A DNA stretch of 64,000 nucleotides from Chlamydomonas reinhardtii. Taxonomy: Eukaryota; Chlorophyta; Chlorophyceae; Chlamydomonadales; Chlamydomonadaceae. Positions 32,726-44,733 of this stretch are shown here, in pieces; within the stretch, counting starts at the first letter, position 1, and each line of letters begins with the position of its first letter. Position numbers and translations under genes: made by a program. The notes beneath the pieces were generated by a model. It was given only the letters and a program-made list of their open reading frames with translations. It was not told where the DNA came from and did not search any database. The stretch is taken from contig NC_057004.1 in NCBI RefSeq assembly GCF_000002595.2, positions 3,336,086-3,400,085 of the forward strand, given 5' to 3'.

Positions 32726-35599
32726 ATGGGTGGCGGACTTAATTTCCTGAACAAGAAGACATGGCATCCTGCCAGGCCGCAGAACCTCGAGGAAGTATGG
32801 AAGCGCGAGCAGGCAGCAGCGGCGGAGGCCAAAAAGGCGGAGGAGCTTCGAAAGCAGCTCGAGGAGGAGCGCAAGCGCAGCGAGTTCGTGCAGATGGCCA
32901 TGGACACGGGGCACCTGAGGTGGGACCGCCAGCCACCGAGCGGGTTTGGGGCTTTGGGCCTGCGTGGGCTTGGCGAGATGATAGCTGCATTCACCCCCGC
33001 CACACAGCCCGCAAACCTTAGAGTATTGACAACGGCATTCACGGCACTGCGCCCCCAATGACACGGTGCGTGACTCCTCACTCCACAGGAAGGAGGAGCG
33101 GCTGGACTGGATGTATGCCAGCGGCATGCAGGCCAAGGTGGACGCCGAGAAGCGGCGCGAGGAGATGCTGACGGGCAAGGCGGAGGTGGAGCTGCGGCCC
33201 GAGCAGCAGGCTGGCACCGAAGTCAGCAGGGTGAGGCGACTGCGTGGCGCGTGCGATGCCTGCCCGGGCGGTCGTTGGGTTGGGGCGGTATCGGGGGCGG
33301 AGCACACACTTGTGCTGGGGGTTAACGTTGAACCAATCCCGTAAGGAAACAGTCGCGGGTGCTGGGGGGGGGGCATCCGTGTCGGCGCCATCCGCTGTCG
33401 CGCCCCCGGCCCCTGGAGCTCTGGCTCCTAGGGCTCTGCCTCCTGGGGCCCTGGATCCATCACACCCATACCACAACACGCACAGCCCCGCATCACGCTC
33501 TCACACACGATGTTTCTCAGGTTGCCTGCACGGTACCAACAGACACACGCCGGGCGCCTCGCCTACCCCCCGCCTTCATGCGCCCCGCAGGCTGAGCAGC
33601 TGGCGAACCTGCCGTCCTTCTACGCCCAGGCCACGCCCGCCTCCCAGAACGAGACGTGGATGCGCCTCAACAACGACCCGCTCTTTGCCGTGAGTGCGCC
33701 ACGTGACGCGCTAAGGCTGCCTGCCTGCCGGGCTGTCGGGCTATGGCCTGACTGCATTCGTGCAGGCATCTACCGGCTAGAGGCTGTTGTCGGGCTCTGC
33801 ATTACCGTACGGCAGAGGTGCATGACACCGCCAGCTGACGCTTTGCCTCTGTCCGTGCCTGCTCCTCGCTCGCGCTCGCAGATCAAGCGGCAGCAGCAGG
33901 AGCAGCTCGCCAAGCTGCGCGACAACCCCATCAAGATGATGGAGCTGCTGAAGAACCTGAACAAGGCAAGAGCCGCTTCAGAGGGTGATGTGCCAAGTCT
34001 GCCTGGCGTGTTATGGAGGGCATGGCGGTAGGGGGGCGCACGATAATGCGGCCCGTGGCGAAGTAAAAACGCGACAGCAGGCGCGCTGTGTAACCCTGCC
34101 GCTTGCCCCTGCCCTGCCCCGGCATGGCCTGCAGGCCAAGGAGAAGGAGGGCAAGAAGGAGGGCAAGAAGGAGAAAAAGGAAAAGAAGGACAAGAAGGAG
34201 AAGAAGAGCCGTAAGCGGGAGCGCGGCAGCAGTGACAGCAGCGATGACGAGCGAGCGCCCAAGCGCAGCAGGTGAGCCGACTGGCTGCGGGCGCCGCCGC
34301 AGTAGCTGTGTGTGCACGTTGAAGGGCTATACTGCTCGTTGTTTAGCAAGGAGGCCTAACTTGCCCGTCCCCTGTTGGCTGCTGTTGCTGTCCCTGCAGC
34401 CCGACCGGCATGCCACCCCCACCCCCACGACACGCCGACCACCCGCCGGCACGGCGCGAGGACCAGCCGCCACGCCACCCACACGACGCCCCACCGCACT
34501 CGCGCGACCACCCGCCGCGCGCCCGCTCCCCGGTCGGGGACCGGGACCGCGGCCGGGATTGGGAGCGCGAGCGCGAGCGTGAGCGTGGGCGGGAGGAGGG
34601 CCGGGGCCGTGGCGATGACCGCCGCGCTGCCAGCGGCGCCGAGTATGAGCGCCGTGACCGGGAGCGGGAACGCGGCGAGGAGTATGGCGGTGAGCGCGGC
34701 AGGGCGGAAGACGGGCGGCGGCGGGAGCCGGCAGCCGCTCCTCCGCATGGTCGTGACGGTCGTGACGGCCGTGATGGCCGCGACGGCCGGGACCGCGATC
34801 ATGACGGAGACCGCACGCGTGAGCGCGGGCACGAGCGGCACGAGGGCGCACACGGGGACGACCGGCGTGGCGGCAGGCATGGTGAGGAGCGGCACGGGGA
34901 CCGGGAGGAGCGGCAGCGCGAGGAGCGGCGGCAGCTGGACCCTGGGTACGGCCTCAAGCACTCGGCCGCGGCGCCTGAGGTGCTGGTGGCGGCGGCGGAC
35001 ACGACGGCGGCGCGCGCGGCGGAGACGCGTGCGCGTCTGGAGGAGGCGCGGCGGGTGCGCGAGGAGGAGGAGCGCGCCAAGGCGGCGCAGCGCTATGTGC
35101 GGAAGGAGTACAAGACCGGCGGCATGACGGGTGCGGGGGCAGGGATGGGGAGGTTTCAAATACGGTTGGGTAGAAGTGGTTGGTGTGTCGGGGAGGTGGC
35201 TGGTGTGGACTTGGTGGCGCCAAGGCGGGCACGGCACGGCACAGCTGCACCAGCTCATCAGGTGCAAATAACACTGACTCCTGCGTTTGGGAACTTGCGC
35301 TCACCTGCCTTGTCCTTCTAACCTTCTTACACTACCTTCACACCTCAGAGGAGGAGCGGCAGCGGAAGCTGGCTGAGATGCTGGGCAACGCGGACGAGCA
35401 TGAGGCGCAGCGCCGCCGGCGGTTGGAGGAGGCGGCGGCGGCCGACGCGGACGACGAGCGGCAGCGGCTGGTGCACCACTCGGACACGGGCCGCGGCGGC
35501 GACGCGTTTAAGGACGCCGCCTCACGCGACGTGTACAGCAAGTTGCAGGGGTCGCTCGAGGCGCGCGTGAATTCGCGTCGGCACTTTAGCGCGCGCTGA
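32726..35599 (+). CDS. CWC25: Pre-mRNA splicing factor CWC25
   Basis: Step-I splicing factor acting at the branch-site/5' splice-site core of the catalytic spliceosome. Seven exons: 32726-32919, 33089-33230, 33591-33689, 33882-33965, 34135-34271, 34400-35130, 35349-35599; 545 residues, phases closing. Residues 1-60 are the CIR-N domain with the family-typical start MGGGLNFLNKKTWHPARPQN and a KAEELRKQLEEERK coiled coil. The next exons carry the conserved LDWMYASGM, PSFYAQATPASQNETWMRLN and DPLFAIKRQQQEQ blocks. Then follow a Lys/Glu-rich helix, an Arg/Asp/Glu-rich region of the RD type, and a conserved C-terminus (EEERQRKLAEMLGNADEHEA). Intron 4 begins with GC (33966). TGTAA at 35903-35907 is the likely poly(A) signal. 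Confidence 0.92.
33317..33357 (+). repeat. Dispersed family B copy
   Basis: In CWC25 intron 2. It contains GTTAACGTTGAACCAATCCC followed by GTAAGGAAACAGTC. Confidence 0.7.
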
Positions 35600-36043
35600 G
35601 GGCGCCACCGGTAGTGTTTCGGCGTGTTCGTGGAGGCGGAGGCTCGATAGGCGGGATGGCTCAAGAACTTTCGGGTGGTGGGGAAGAGCGTTTGCGGCCA
35701 GAGGTGCTGGTGGCTGATGGGTGAAGGGTCTGGGAGTTGTTCAGTGCACTGTATTGGTAGTTACCTGTTGGCATGGCGGATGAGCGTGGTGCGATGGGCG
35801 GAGCGGGGACTTGCGTGCCATGACTTGACACAGGTCGACAATGCGGCGGTAGCCGGATTGAGAACTACCTGACCTTAGCGGGCGCTTGCAGGCAAATTGT
35901 TGTGTAATCTGTATACGTTAACCCTCGCGACCAGTAGGAAATGCAAGCGCGTCCAGTCTGAGCCCTAGGGCGACAGTAGACTCCCAGCAACATGCAAAGC
36001 TTTCTTTTGACTTAGCCTGCTATAACTTGAGGCCATAAATATC
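35600..36043. other. Intergenic: CWC25 3' UTR and promoter of the TPR gene
   Basis: A same-strand junction of 444 bases. It holds TGTAA at 35903-35907. The last 100 bases are lower in GC and include TATAACTTG at about 36021. Nothing else is seen. Confidence 0.4.
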
Positions 36044-39000
36044 ATGGCATTTGAGTTTGTATCAGCGCTGGCGGAGCAGCGGTACACGGAATGCGCGAAA
36101 GTCCTCGACGCGTCAATTGCCGCTTGCGACCCAGGGGATGCGCAAGGCCGCGCTGAGATGCTGGTAAACCGAGGATACTGTCACCAACGCGTACAGCTCT
36201 ACCGCAAAGCTTTGAAGGTGCGCGCGATTGGATCTCTGCCTGCCGCGTCGCAAGCGGCGGTGGCGCCTGGCCGGGGTTTTAGCCCCCCCTATATGGACAT
36301 AAGGTGCTAAATGATCGTGTGTACCGCAGGACTATGATGCTGCACTCGAAGCGGTGCCCCGCCTGCCCATCGCGCTCTACCGCAAGGGCCAGGTGCTGGC
36401 AGCCCAGAAGAAGTACGAGGTAGGCGGCTTGCCGGGCGCTGCCGGGGGGAACAGTATAGAAATAACGGCGGCTGGGCTGACCTACCCTGCTCTGACGCTT
36501 CGTATCCCTGCAAACCAGCTAGGGCGCAGTGGTGGGCCCACGCAAGGACCGGGGGAGGCGAGAAGGGAAGCGGCTGCATAGCACATAGCAAACTGCAAAG
36601 CGCGAGCTCTGCCTGCTTGTGCTGTCTCTCGCACCAAGCCGAGCAACTGATCAGCTCTGACGCTTGGTATTCCCCAGGAAGCGCGCGCGGTGTGGAACGA
36701 GGCGCTCCAGGCCTGTAGCGAGCGCAGCGATGCGCAGCTGGTCATGGACATCAGCGCCGCGATCAAGGACCCCACCGGCGTAAAGGCAAGTCGGAATGTG
36801 ATCGCGGCCCTTGGCTGTGCACAGCCCTGTGAGATACGGGAGCTACGGAGCTCTCTACTAGGCGCCAGGCGGGAACCAGAGGGCTGGCACAGCCCTGCCA
36901 ACACAGCCAGGGCCGGGGCGACGGTGGTGCGGGAGCGGGGGCGGGGGCCCTCCCTTGCCCGCTAACGCCCGGTCCATGCGCCCGCCATGTCAGCTGCACG
37001 CCGAACGCCCAAGCCCCACCGGCGGCGCGCGCTGCCGCCGCCCTGTGCCTGCGCACAGGTCGGGTTGGACGGTCCGACGAGCCGCAGCCCTGCGCAAGAG
37101 CAGAACGGCGTGGGAGGGCGGGCAGTGTTGGGCTTGCAAGTCGTGAGCATCCTACTGCTGGCCGTGTTGGTTGCCGGACAGTATCAGCTGCTCTCGCATA
37201 AGGTAACGCGCCCCCGCCCCCGCACGCCCTCCCGCGCGCAGCACGGCACGCCACGTTACCGCTTCCAACCAGTGCCCTGTAGCGTTTGAGCAGAGCCGTG
37301 ATACAGCGTTGCTGGGGGCTTGACCAGCCTTTCACTACCAGCTGCACGCATTCCTAAGAACGCATGTCATGCGGAGCCAGCATCTGTTTCTGCCAGGCTG
37401 ACCCGTCCCGTTGCTGTTGCTGCCGCCGTGCCGCTGGCTTGGGCCCTTGCTTTCCCTCCTGCCTGACTGCCAGGCTGGCCTTAGCGCCGTGGTGGGACCG
37501 CTCTCGGCAGATGTCGCCAAGGCGGCAGCGCCGGCAGCGGCCTCGACCTCCTCGTGGGCGCCAGCGACGCCCAACCCGTCACCCTCATCCAACGGCGGGG
37601 TGAGCGCTGTCATGCTTTTGCCGCTGGCCAAACAGACCAGCTTGCCGGGTGGGGGCCCGGTATCGGCGTGTGTTCTAGCTGACGCGCCCGACGCACCGGC
37701 ACCTGATAGCCGTGCGCTTGCTTAATACTTTAAGCCGCAATGCCCGCGCTATTCGTGCAGGCCGCGCCCGCGCCTGCGGCTCCTGCACCCAGCAGTTCGT
37801 CATCCGCCACCACAAGCCCGGCCGATGCAGCAGGGCCGTCCAAACCTGCAGCGCCAGCGGCGGAGCCTGCAGCCCAGCAGAAAGCCGGCGCAGCCACAGC
37901 GGCACCCTCCACTGGCCGCGGCGGTGTTGCGTCCACGTCAGCGCCCAGCAGCAGCAGTACCAGTAGCAGCAGCAGCAGCAGCAGCAGCAACGGCGGCGCA
38001 GCCAGCAAACCTTCCTCCAAGTCGGCGAGCCCGCCGCCGCCGGGCCCGTCGAAAGGGCCCGCAGCAGCGGCGAGCACTGCAAGCAGTAGCAGCAGTAGCA
38101 AGGCGGCGGCGGCGGGCGCTGTGGGCGAGTGTGATGTGGAGGAGGTGGACTGTGTGGCGCAGCAGAAGGCGGCGCGGGCGGCAGCAGCGGGCGGGCCGGG
38201 CGGCGCGGCGTCGCCGGACATGCAGACCGTGCTCAACAACTCCATCGCCATACAGCTGGCGGTGACGCAGGTGCGTGTATGGGGGCGGCAGCGGCGCAGG
38301 TCTAGGGGAGCGCGGCGGAGCGCTAGGGAAGCGCGGCCAGGGGAGTGCGGCATGTGGGCGTGGCGCGCGTGCATGATGCGTGTGGATGAACGAGCTAGTG
38401 GCCAACTACCCTCTGCGCCGCGCCGCCTGGGGCGCAATGTCGGCTTGCCGGGTCAAGTCCAGGCCGCACCTCTCATCAGTCATAGTCATAACCTGCGCCT
38501 ACCCAGCCAGGCTTGGAGTGATGGAACCCAACCCGCGGTCACTCGCCTACTCTGCTGCTGTGCCCGCTGTACCTGGTGCTCTGCTCCTCCTCCTCGTTGA
38601 ATCTTGCAACCCCACCTCACCCACCCCACCCCGCAGATCAACAGCGGCAGCATCGTGGAGGCGGAGGCCATCCTGGACAAGGTGCTGGTCAAGACGCCGC
38701 GAGAGCTGGGCGCGCGGGTGGCGCGAGGCACGGCGCGTGCGCTGCGGCGAGACCTGGCCGGTGCGTGGCCAATGCTACTCAGGCGTCGTGCGCAGTACCG
38801 TAGTCGTGCCACGATGTGCGGGTGATTCGCCGGTGACTCCGCTCACGGTGCCGCGCCTGCGCCAGCGCGGCCCCCACGTCACGGGCTACGCTCTCACACT
38901 TGATGCTACCGTGCTTGCCGCCCACTGTCGCACGCTGCACTCAGGCGCGGTCGAGGACTTTGGCGTGGCCATCGAGGTGGAGCCGCGCTACGCCGACAGC

Positions 39001-42000
39001 TGGAAGCGGCGCGGCCAGGCGCGGTCCGCGCTGGGCGACCACGAGGGCGCGCTAGCGGACCTGCAGAAGGCCATTGACCTGGCGCCGCTGTTTGGGGGGC
39101 CCGACTCGGCGCAGGTGGGGGCACACGCGCCGGGAGGTGTTGGCAGGGGCTGGGACGGGCTGGGGAGAGTAGGGTTTGGCAGGGGACAGAGGTGTGGCCC
39201 CTACGCCCGGTGGGCACGTGTACTCGCCACACCGTCTCCTCGTTGACCATCCTCTCCTTATACTTCATATCTTGTGTCGTACTCGCTCCTGTCTTTCTCA
39301 TTCGCTCCGGTCTTTCTCTCTCCCTCTTCCTTAGAGCCGCGCCGAGTGCTACGTGGAGAAGGGCATGATCTACCAGAAGATGCGCGACTACCGCCGGGCC
39401 TGCCGCGAGCTGCAGCAGGCGGTCAAGCTGGACGGAAGCAATGCGCAGGTGCGTGCAACCCACCGCCTTTCCGCCCCTATCAGTGTTACTTGCGTTTGGG
39501 GCAGGGGGCAGGGCACTGTGCCTGATGGCGTGATGTGTGCCAGGCCGCGTGAGCCTGCCCACTACCGGTATTGCACCTCCTGGCTGACGACCCCCCCCCG
39601 CTTCATGTTCCGCAAGATGGTCTACCGTCTACCACTTCCTTAACTAATCATGAATGTAACCCCCCACCTACCAATCGCCAACCTGCGATTTTTACTGCGC
39701 CTGCCCCTGCCTGCGGCCCTCAGGCCTGGAACGTGCTGGGGCTGTGCTCCACCAGCCAGGGCGACATCCGCGACGGCGTGCGCGCGTACGAGAAGGCCGT
39801 GGAGCTCAACCCCAAACTCAAGGAGGGCTGGGTCAACATGGGCCAGGTCTGTGCAAGCCGGGAGCATGCCAGGCGGGGCTGAGGGCCTGCTTGGATCATG
39901 CGTGGGCCATGCATGGGTCATGAGGATATGAGGAGCGAAACAGCTCATTGGCTCTGGACGCCGGGGCACTGCGCGGCCTCTTGCGGTCCGCCGTTGCTTT
40001 GCCCCACCCGTGCCTGTTGGCCTGTTCGCCTTCCATCACCCCACCGCCCACCGCTTCTGCCTCTCCTCCGTCACACGTCTTGTATCTCCCCACCGCGCGC
40101 CACCGCACCAACTTATCACGGAACCTAGCACCACCCCCGTTCGTCTGCAGTCTTAAATGCATCCTGTACCGCTTTTCCAAACATCCTGGCACCACCCCCG
40201 TGCAGGCGCTCAAGGAGGAGGGCCGCACCAAGGAGGCGGAGCGGGTGCTGCTCAAGGCGCTGGCGCTGGACCCGCCCGACCAGCCGGCAGTGCACGTGCT
40301 GCGCGTGCTGGCGCAGATGAAGCAGCAGAAGGGCGAGCACGCCGCAGCCATCAAGCTGCTGGACCGGGCGCTGCCGGTGGCGGAGGCGCGGGACGAGCAG
40401 GTGCGGGGTGGGGTGGGCGGGTTGGCGTGGAACGAATCCGCTGAATAGTCGGCTGTAAAAAGTCGCTGTGTCTTTGCGAGTCCATGCCCTGTCCTTTGTG
40501 GGCTTGCTCATTAACTGTTGAGAACCACCAATTATTAGTCCAGCTTACTACCCAGCTTACTACCTTGCGAATCACCCACCCATCCACCCATCCATCCTGC
40601 CCTGCATGTGAGGCGTACAGGTGATTGAGGTGTTGTACCTGCGCGCCATCTGCTACCACGCGCTGGGCGCCGCGCGGGAGGCGGTGCGCGACTACGACGA
40701 CTGCCTGGGCCACGTGCCCAAGTGAGCCCTGCACAGCCCGCCCACGTGCCAGTGCGCGGGTGGTTGTGTACGTGCGTGTAGCCTGTGCGTTTGTTGCAGG
40801 TGGATGGGAGTGGACGGACTTCCGCGCTTACGCCAGCACGCTCTCTCATTACCTGATGCTTCCTCCCGACAGGACCGGCATCGCCAACGTGTCGGAGGAG
40901 GCGCGGCAGTTTCAGTTCCTGTCCTTCTACCAGAAGGACATCGCGCTCTATTTCTACCACTCGCTCGAGCGGCGCGCAAAGGACTTCTGCCCCGACTCAG
41001 AGCTGCCAGCCGTGTTCAAGGTGGGGTGGGGGGCGGCTTGGTCGGCTGGGGTGTTGGCTGGATGGGTGGGCGCGGTAGGGCGCAGGTGCAGTTACTCGCA
41101 TGGTCGCAGTCACGCAGTCATTCGGGTGTAGGAGGTCCGCGCGTTGGGTTTTCGGGCAGGGCGCGACATGCCCCCATAGGCCCTGATCTGCTGCCTTCCC
41201 CCATCGCCTTCGCCTAAACTAGTATGCATGTAACCCTACCGCCGCCGCCGCCGTCATGGGCACTTCCCTCCCGCGCAGGAGCTGTGGTGCAAGAAGGGTC
41301 CACCCACGGCGGAGCTCATCTCGCACTTCCCGCCACAGCCGCCGCTGCCGCTCACGCCCGCGCCGCTGCCGCCCGTGAGCCCAGCCGAGATGGAGCGGCT
41401 GCGGCCGCTGACGGCCGCCGCCGACCAGCTGGGCGTGCTGCTGCAGAACCACCACCAGGTGCGGCGCGAGGCGCCTGCCGCGGCACGCTGGGAATCGGCA
41501 CACATGAGCGCGGATTGGGACAGGCGGGGCGGTGTGCGATACGTGGAGTACACGACGTGCGGGCGTGCCTTGCGCAGCGCAAGTACAACTGTAGGCTCAC
41601 TTTCACTCACTGCCACTCGCATTACGCACATCTGCACACACCGCAGGGCTTCCTGCCCAACGTGCGGCAGCAGCGCGCGGCGGGCTACGCCGCAGTGGAG
41701 CTGGCGCAGGCGCTGCGCGAGGTGGTGGCGGCGCGGCGCGCGGGGCGGCAGGTGTGGGTGCGCAGCGAGGGCAGCAGCGGCCAGGCGGGCAGCGCGGGGC
41801 GGCACCTGTTCGGCTGGCGCGACGCCATGGACATCGTGGTCAAGTGGCGGCAGTTGTCGGAGCCCAACGACCAGGTGCGGGTCTGGCAGGGGTCTGGCGG
41901 GGACTGGCGGGGACTGGTGGGGACTGGCGGGAGCTGGCGGGGATTGCGGGGCCCCGGCTCTGGGGTGCGAGCGCGTGCGGGGGCTGAGGTATTGGGATGG

Positions 42001-44037
42001 CGGGTGTTTGCCGGTGCCATGTTGTGTGCATCTTGCCCCGAGCTGCACTAAAAACAAATCAGATACGCCAAAATGCTTTGCCGGCGAACGTCGTGTCTGT
42101 ACCGGTGTGCACCGCGTGCTGCGGGGTGCTTCCCGCTCCTTACTGCTATGTCCATCTCGTCACCCTGGCGCTCTCAGGTGGTGTGGGTGGACCTGCTCAC
42201 GCGGCGCGAGTTCGAGCAGGGCTTCGGAAGCCACACGCCCATGTTCAGCGGCCAGACCAAGTGCGTGCGCTACTACATGAACTTTGCGCGCGCGCTGGAG
42301 CTGCAGAAGGAGGTGTTGCTGCGCGAGGGCCACGCCTTTGACGCCAACAACAACACCATCCCGGTCGGCAGCGAGGCGAAGCGCGCCGCCATCCGCGCGG
42401 CCAGGACGGCGGAGGACATGTACCAGGTCCTGCAGTGAGTGCGGCCGCTGGGGCTGGGGGGTGCCGTTGGGTTCGGGTCGGATGGGCGTTTGGGTGGCAT
42501 TGGCTCACAGCTTGCTCACAGGGCGCTGTTCCTGTTGCAGTCCAAACCGCCTCATGAGGCATGCTGTGGGCGCCCTAGCTGCATTGCCTGCCTGCGCCTG
42601 ACCCGGCGCGCCCATTGCCCGAGCAGCCTCACCCATCGTTGTTTGTATATCCCCACCAAGCCTCCTATATCCTCACAAACGCCCCGCTCTCCTCCTCGCC
42701 CTGTGCATTGCCTTCGGCTTAGTTCGGGTTGATATCTTCAACGGCCCCCCCTTCGTCTGCAGTCTTCAGTGCATCCTGCACCGCTTTTTTAACCATCCCC
42801 TTTGACTCTTCCACCCCGCAGGCAGGACAGCTGGGTGGTGGTGCCCATCCACTCGGTGGCGCGGGCGGATCACATGATGGAGGGCACGCGGCTGACACTG
42901 GTGCGCGTGCCCAACCAGCCCGACGCCTACGAGTTCTCCATCCGCACGCCCGTCACGCCGCCGCGCTGGAAGGACTTTGACGCCGAGCTGGAGGCGGCGT
43001 TCGAGGGCATACTGGCGGCCTTTGCGGAGGGTGCGCCGGAGGCGGGGCGAGGGGCGGGGCACAAGGTTGCTACGCCGCCAAGGCTGCCACGCTGCCATCC
43101 GAGGCTGCCTTGCCGCTCCCACAAGTTCCCTGCCGGAGCCCCGCCCCAGGCCATCCTCCTTGCGCCGTCCCTGTCTCTTCTCCTTGCACTGAATCGACAT
43201 ACCGTAACAACGCCCCCGGTTCACCCCACCCTGCCTCGCCCCCCCTGCCCCCCTGCCCCCGCTCCCCCTCCCGCCAGATGACCTGCCGCTGCTGGCCAGC
43301 CGCATCATGACCTACTGCTACTACTGGTACAACTTCATGCCGCTGGCGCGCGGCACCGCGGCGGTGGGCTACACCACCATGCTGGGGCTGTTCTGGGGCG
43401 CGGGCATGCCCGTCACCGCCACCATACCCAAGGACTACCAGGTGATGGGGCTGCAGCGCTGGGAAGGGGCCGTTGGCGGGGAAAGCGCGCTGTGGGTCGG
43501 GCTAGGCACGCGGGTGTGCGATGGGACAGTTGTAAGGCAGGTTGGTGAAGTCCCGTAGGGTGCAGCTGATTCCCAAACCCCAGCAGATGGCAAACAATTT
43601 GCAACGGCAGGGCAGGAGGGCTAGGCACGCGGGTGAGAGCGTGCGGCCAACGCACCCTGCCTGTACCCTGTGTGTTGGAAGCACTGCTGCCGCCGCGGCA
43701 GGCTGTCACCACTCACCACCATCAGCGCCGTACTGGCGGCGTTCCTCTGGGCTGACGCCTGTGCTCCCATGGGCCCCCTCCGGTTCCGCAGGTGGACTGG
43801 GAGGCCATCCTGGCGCAGCACCCCGACCAGTTCACCGCCTCCGTCAGCGCCTGGCTGTACCCGCCGCAGGCGCGCGGCCAGGTGGCGCCCGCGGCGGAGC
43901 TGGAGGCGGCGGCTGGCGGCGGCAAGGCGCCCGTGTTCCCGGCCATTGACGCGCTGCCGCCTGTGTCCGAGGTGCTGGGCACCGTCCGCCAGCGCATCTT
44001 CGCGCTGAACGGGGAAAACAGCAAGCGCTACGTGTAG
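36044..44037 (+). CDS. SRFR1/TTC13-like tetratricopeptide-repeat protein
   Basis: Nineteen exons: 36044-36217, 36330-36419, 36678-36785, 37059-37202, 37474-37599, 37761-38270, 38637-38760, 38945-39114, 39335-39448, 39724-39846, 40206-40400, 40621-40721, 40873-41020, 41279-41458, 41647-41874, 42178-42434, 42822-43030, 43278-43441, 43792-44037; 1,136 residues, every phase closing. The N-terminal TPRs (NRGYCHQRVQLYRKALKDYD) match plant SRFR1 in layout. A second TPR array covers exons 7-12 (for example AWNVLGLCSTSQGDIRDGV). The long C-terminal domain (HLFGWRDAMDIVVKWRQLSE, TYCYYWYNFMPLARGTAAVG) is the hallmark of the SRFR1/TTC13 family. In Arabidopsis SRFR1 restrains immune-receptor signalling; the algal role is unknown. 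Between the arrays lie a hydrophobic segment (about 146-166) and a Ser/Ala/Pro-rich linker. Intron 3 has a GC donor (36786). Confidence 0.85.
39633..39664 (+). repeat. Dispersed family A copy
   Basis: CTTCCTTAACTAATCATGAA followed by TGTAACCCC, in intron 9 of the TPR gene, about 60 bases before the acceptor at 39723. Confidence 0.65.
40141..40188 (+). repeat. Dispersed family C copy
   Basis: TCGTCTGCAGTCTTAAATGC then ATCCTGTACCGCTTTTCC, in intron 10 of the TPR gene, ending 17 bases before the acceptor. Confidence 0.7.
41879..41960 (+). repeat. 11-base G-rich tandem repeat at a 5' splice site
   Basis: Imperfect copies of CTGGCGGGGA begin directly after the donor of intron 15 in the TPR gene. 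Confidence 0.75.
42751..42800 (+). repeat. Dispersed family C copy
   Basis: TTCGTCTGCAGTCTTCAGTG then CATCCTGCACCGCTTTTT, in intron 16 of the TPR gene, ending about 20 bases before the acceptor at 42821. Confidence 0.7.
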
Positions 44038-44733
44038 TGTACGGTAGCCGAACGCAGTTAGATCGTGTAAGATTTTGCGTTCCGGAGTGGCAGTCGAAGG
44101 GAGTGGGTTAGCAGCAGGCACCCTTTGGTCAGTACGGTCACTGGTGTAGTTCCGAGTTTCCAACCAACGTGCGGTGCCGCGACTGTGGAGGTGCAGGATG
44201 GGGGCAGCTTATACTTGTTACGATAGAACCTTGCATTCGATGTGCAGCCGTGTGGTGGCAGGCGCATACTGGCATACGTCTTGAGCTTGGCGATGTGTCG
44301 GGCTTGAACCTCGCCATGCGAGCACTGAGTTGCAGGCGAGGGTCCAGACAGGCAGTGAGGCAGGGCGAGGGCCGTGGGGGAGGGCCGTATGGTTCCCTGA
44401 TGTAAGGAACTGTGCACGCCTGCGGCATGGTCTAGCAAATAGCAGCGAGAGGCGCGAGCTACGTCCACAAGCGAACGCTCACTCAGCTGGGGGAAGGGGG
44501 TCGGGAGGGGGAGGGGCCTTCGTAGAATCCATGCGTGCCCGCGCAAGTGACCGGGCAAAAGGTGAGCTCATGTTTCTACAGCATGACTTTGACCTGCATC
44601 TCATAACAATAGTCATCCTCGATCAACTTATTTATTATCTTGGAGCCGGCCCCTCGCTTGCTCGCTACGTCCCCAAGCCAGCTTCCGCGCGTCGGTACTA
44701 GGAGCTAACTGCCTATAGGCAGCCGGCTACACC
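44038..44733. other. Intergenic: TPR gene 3' UTR and promoter of the SLC44-like gene
   Basis: TGTAA at 44066-44070 lies 29 bases after the stop and fits a short 3' UTR. The stretch from 44580 to 44650 is AT-rich (TTATTTATTATCTTGG) and may belong to the next promoter. No gene was recognised. Confidence 0.4.

Noticed and set aside
41213-41235. Possible further family A copy (TATGCATGTAACCC) before the acceptor at 41278
   Set aside because: Only the last dozen bases match, so it was not counted.
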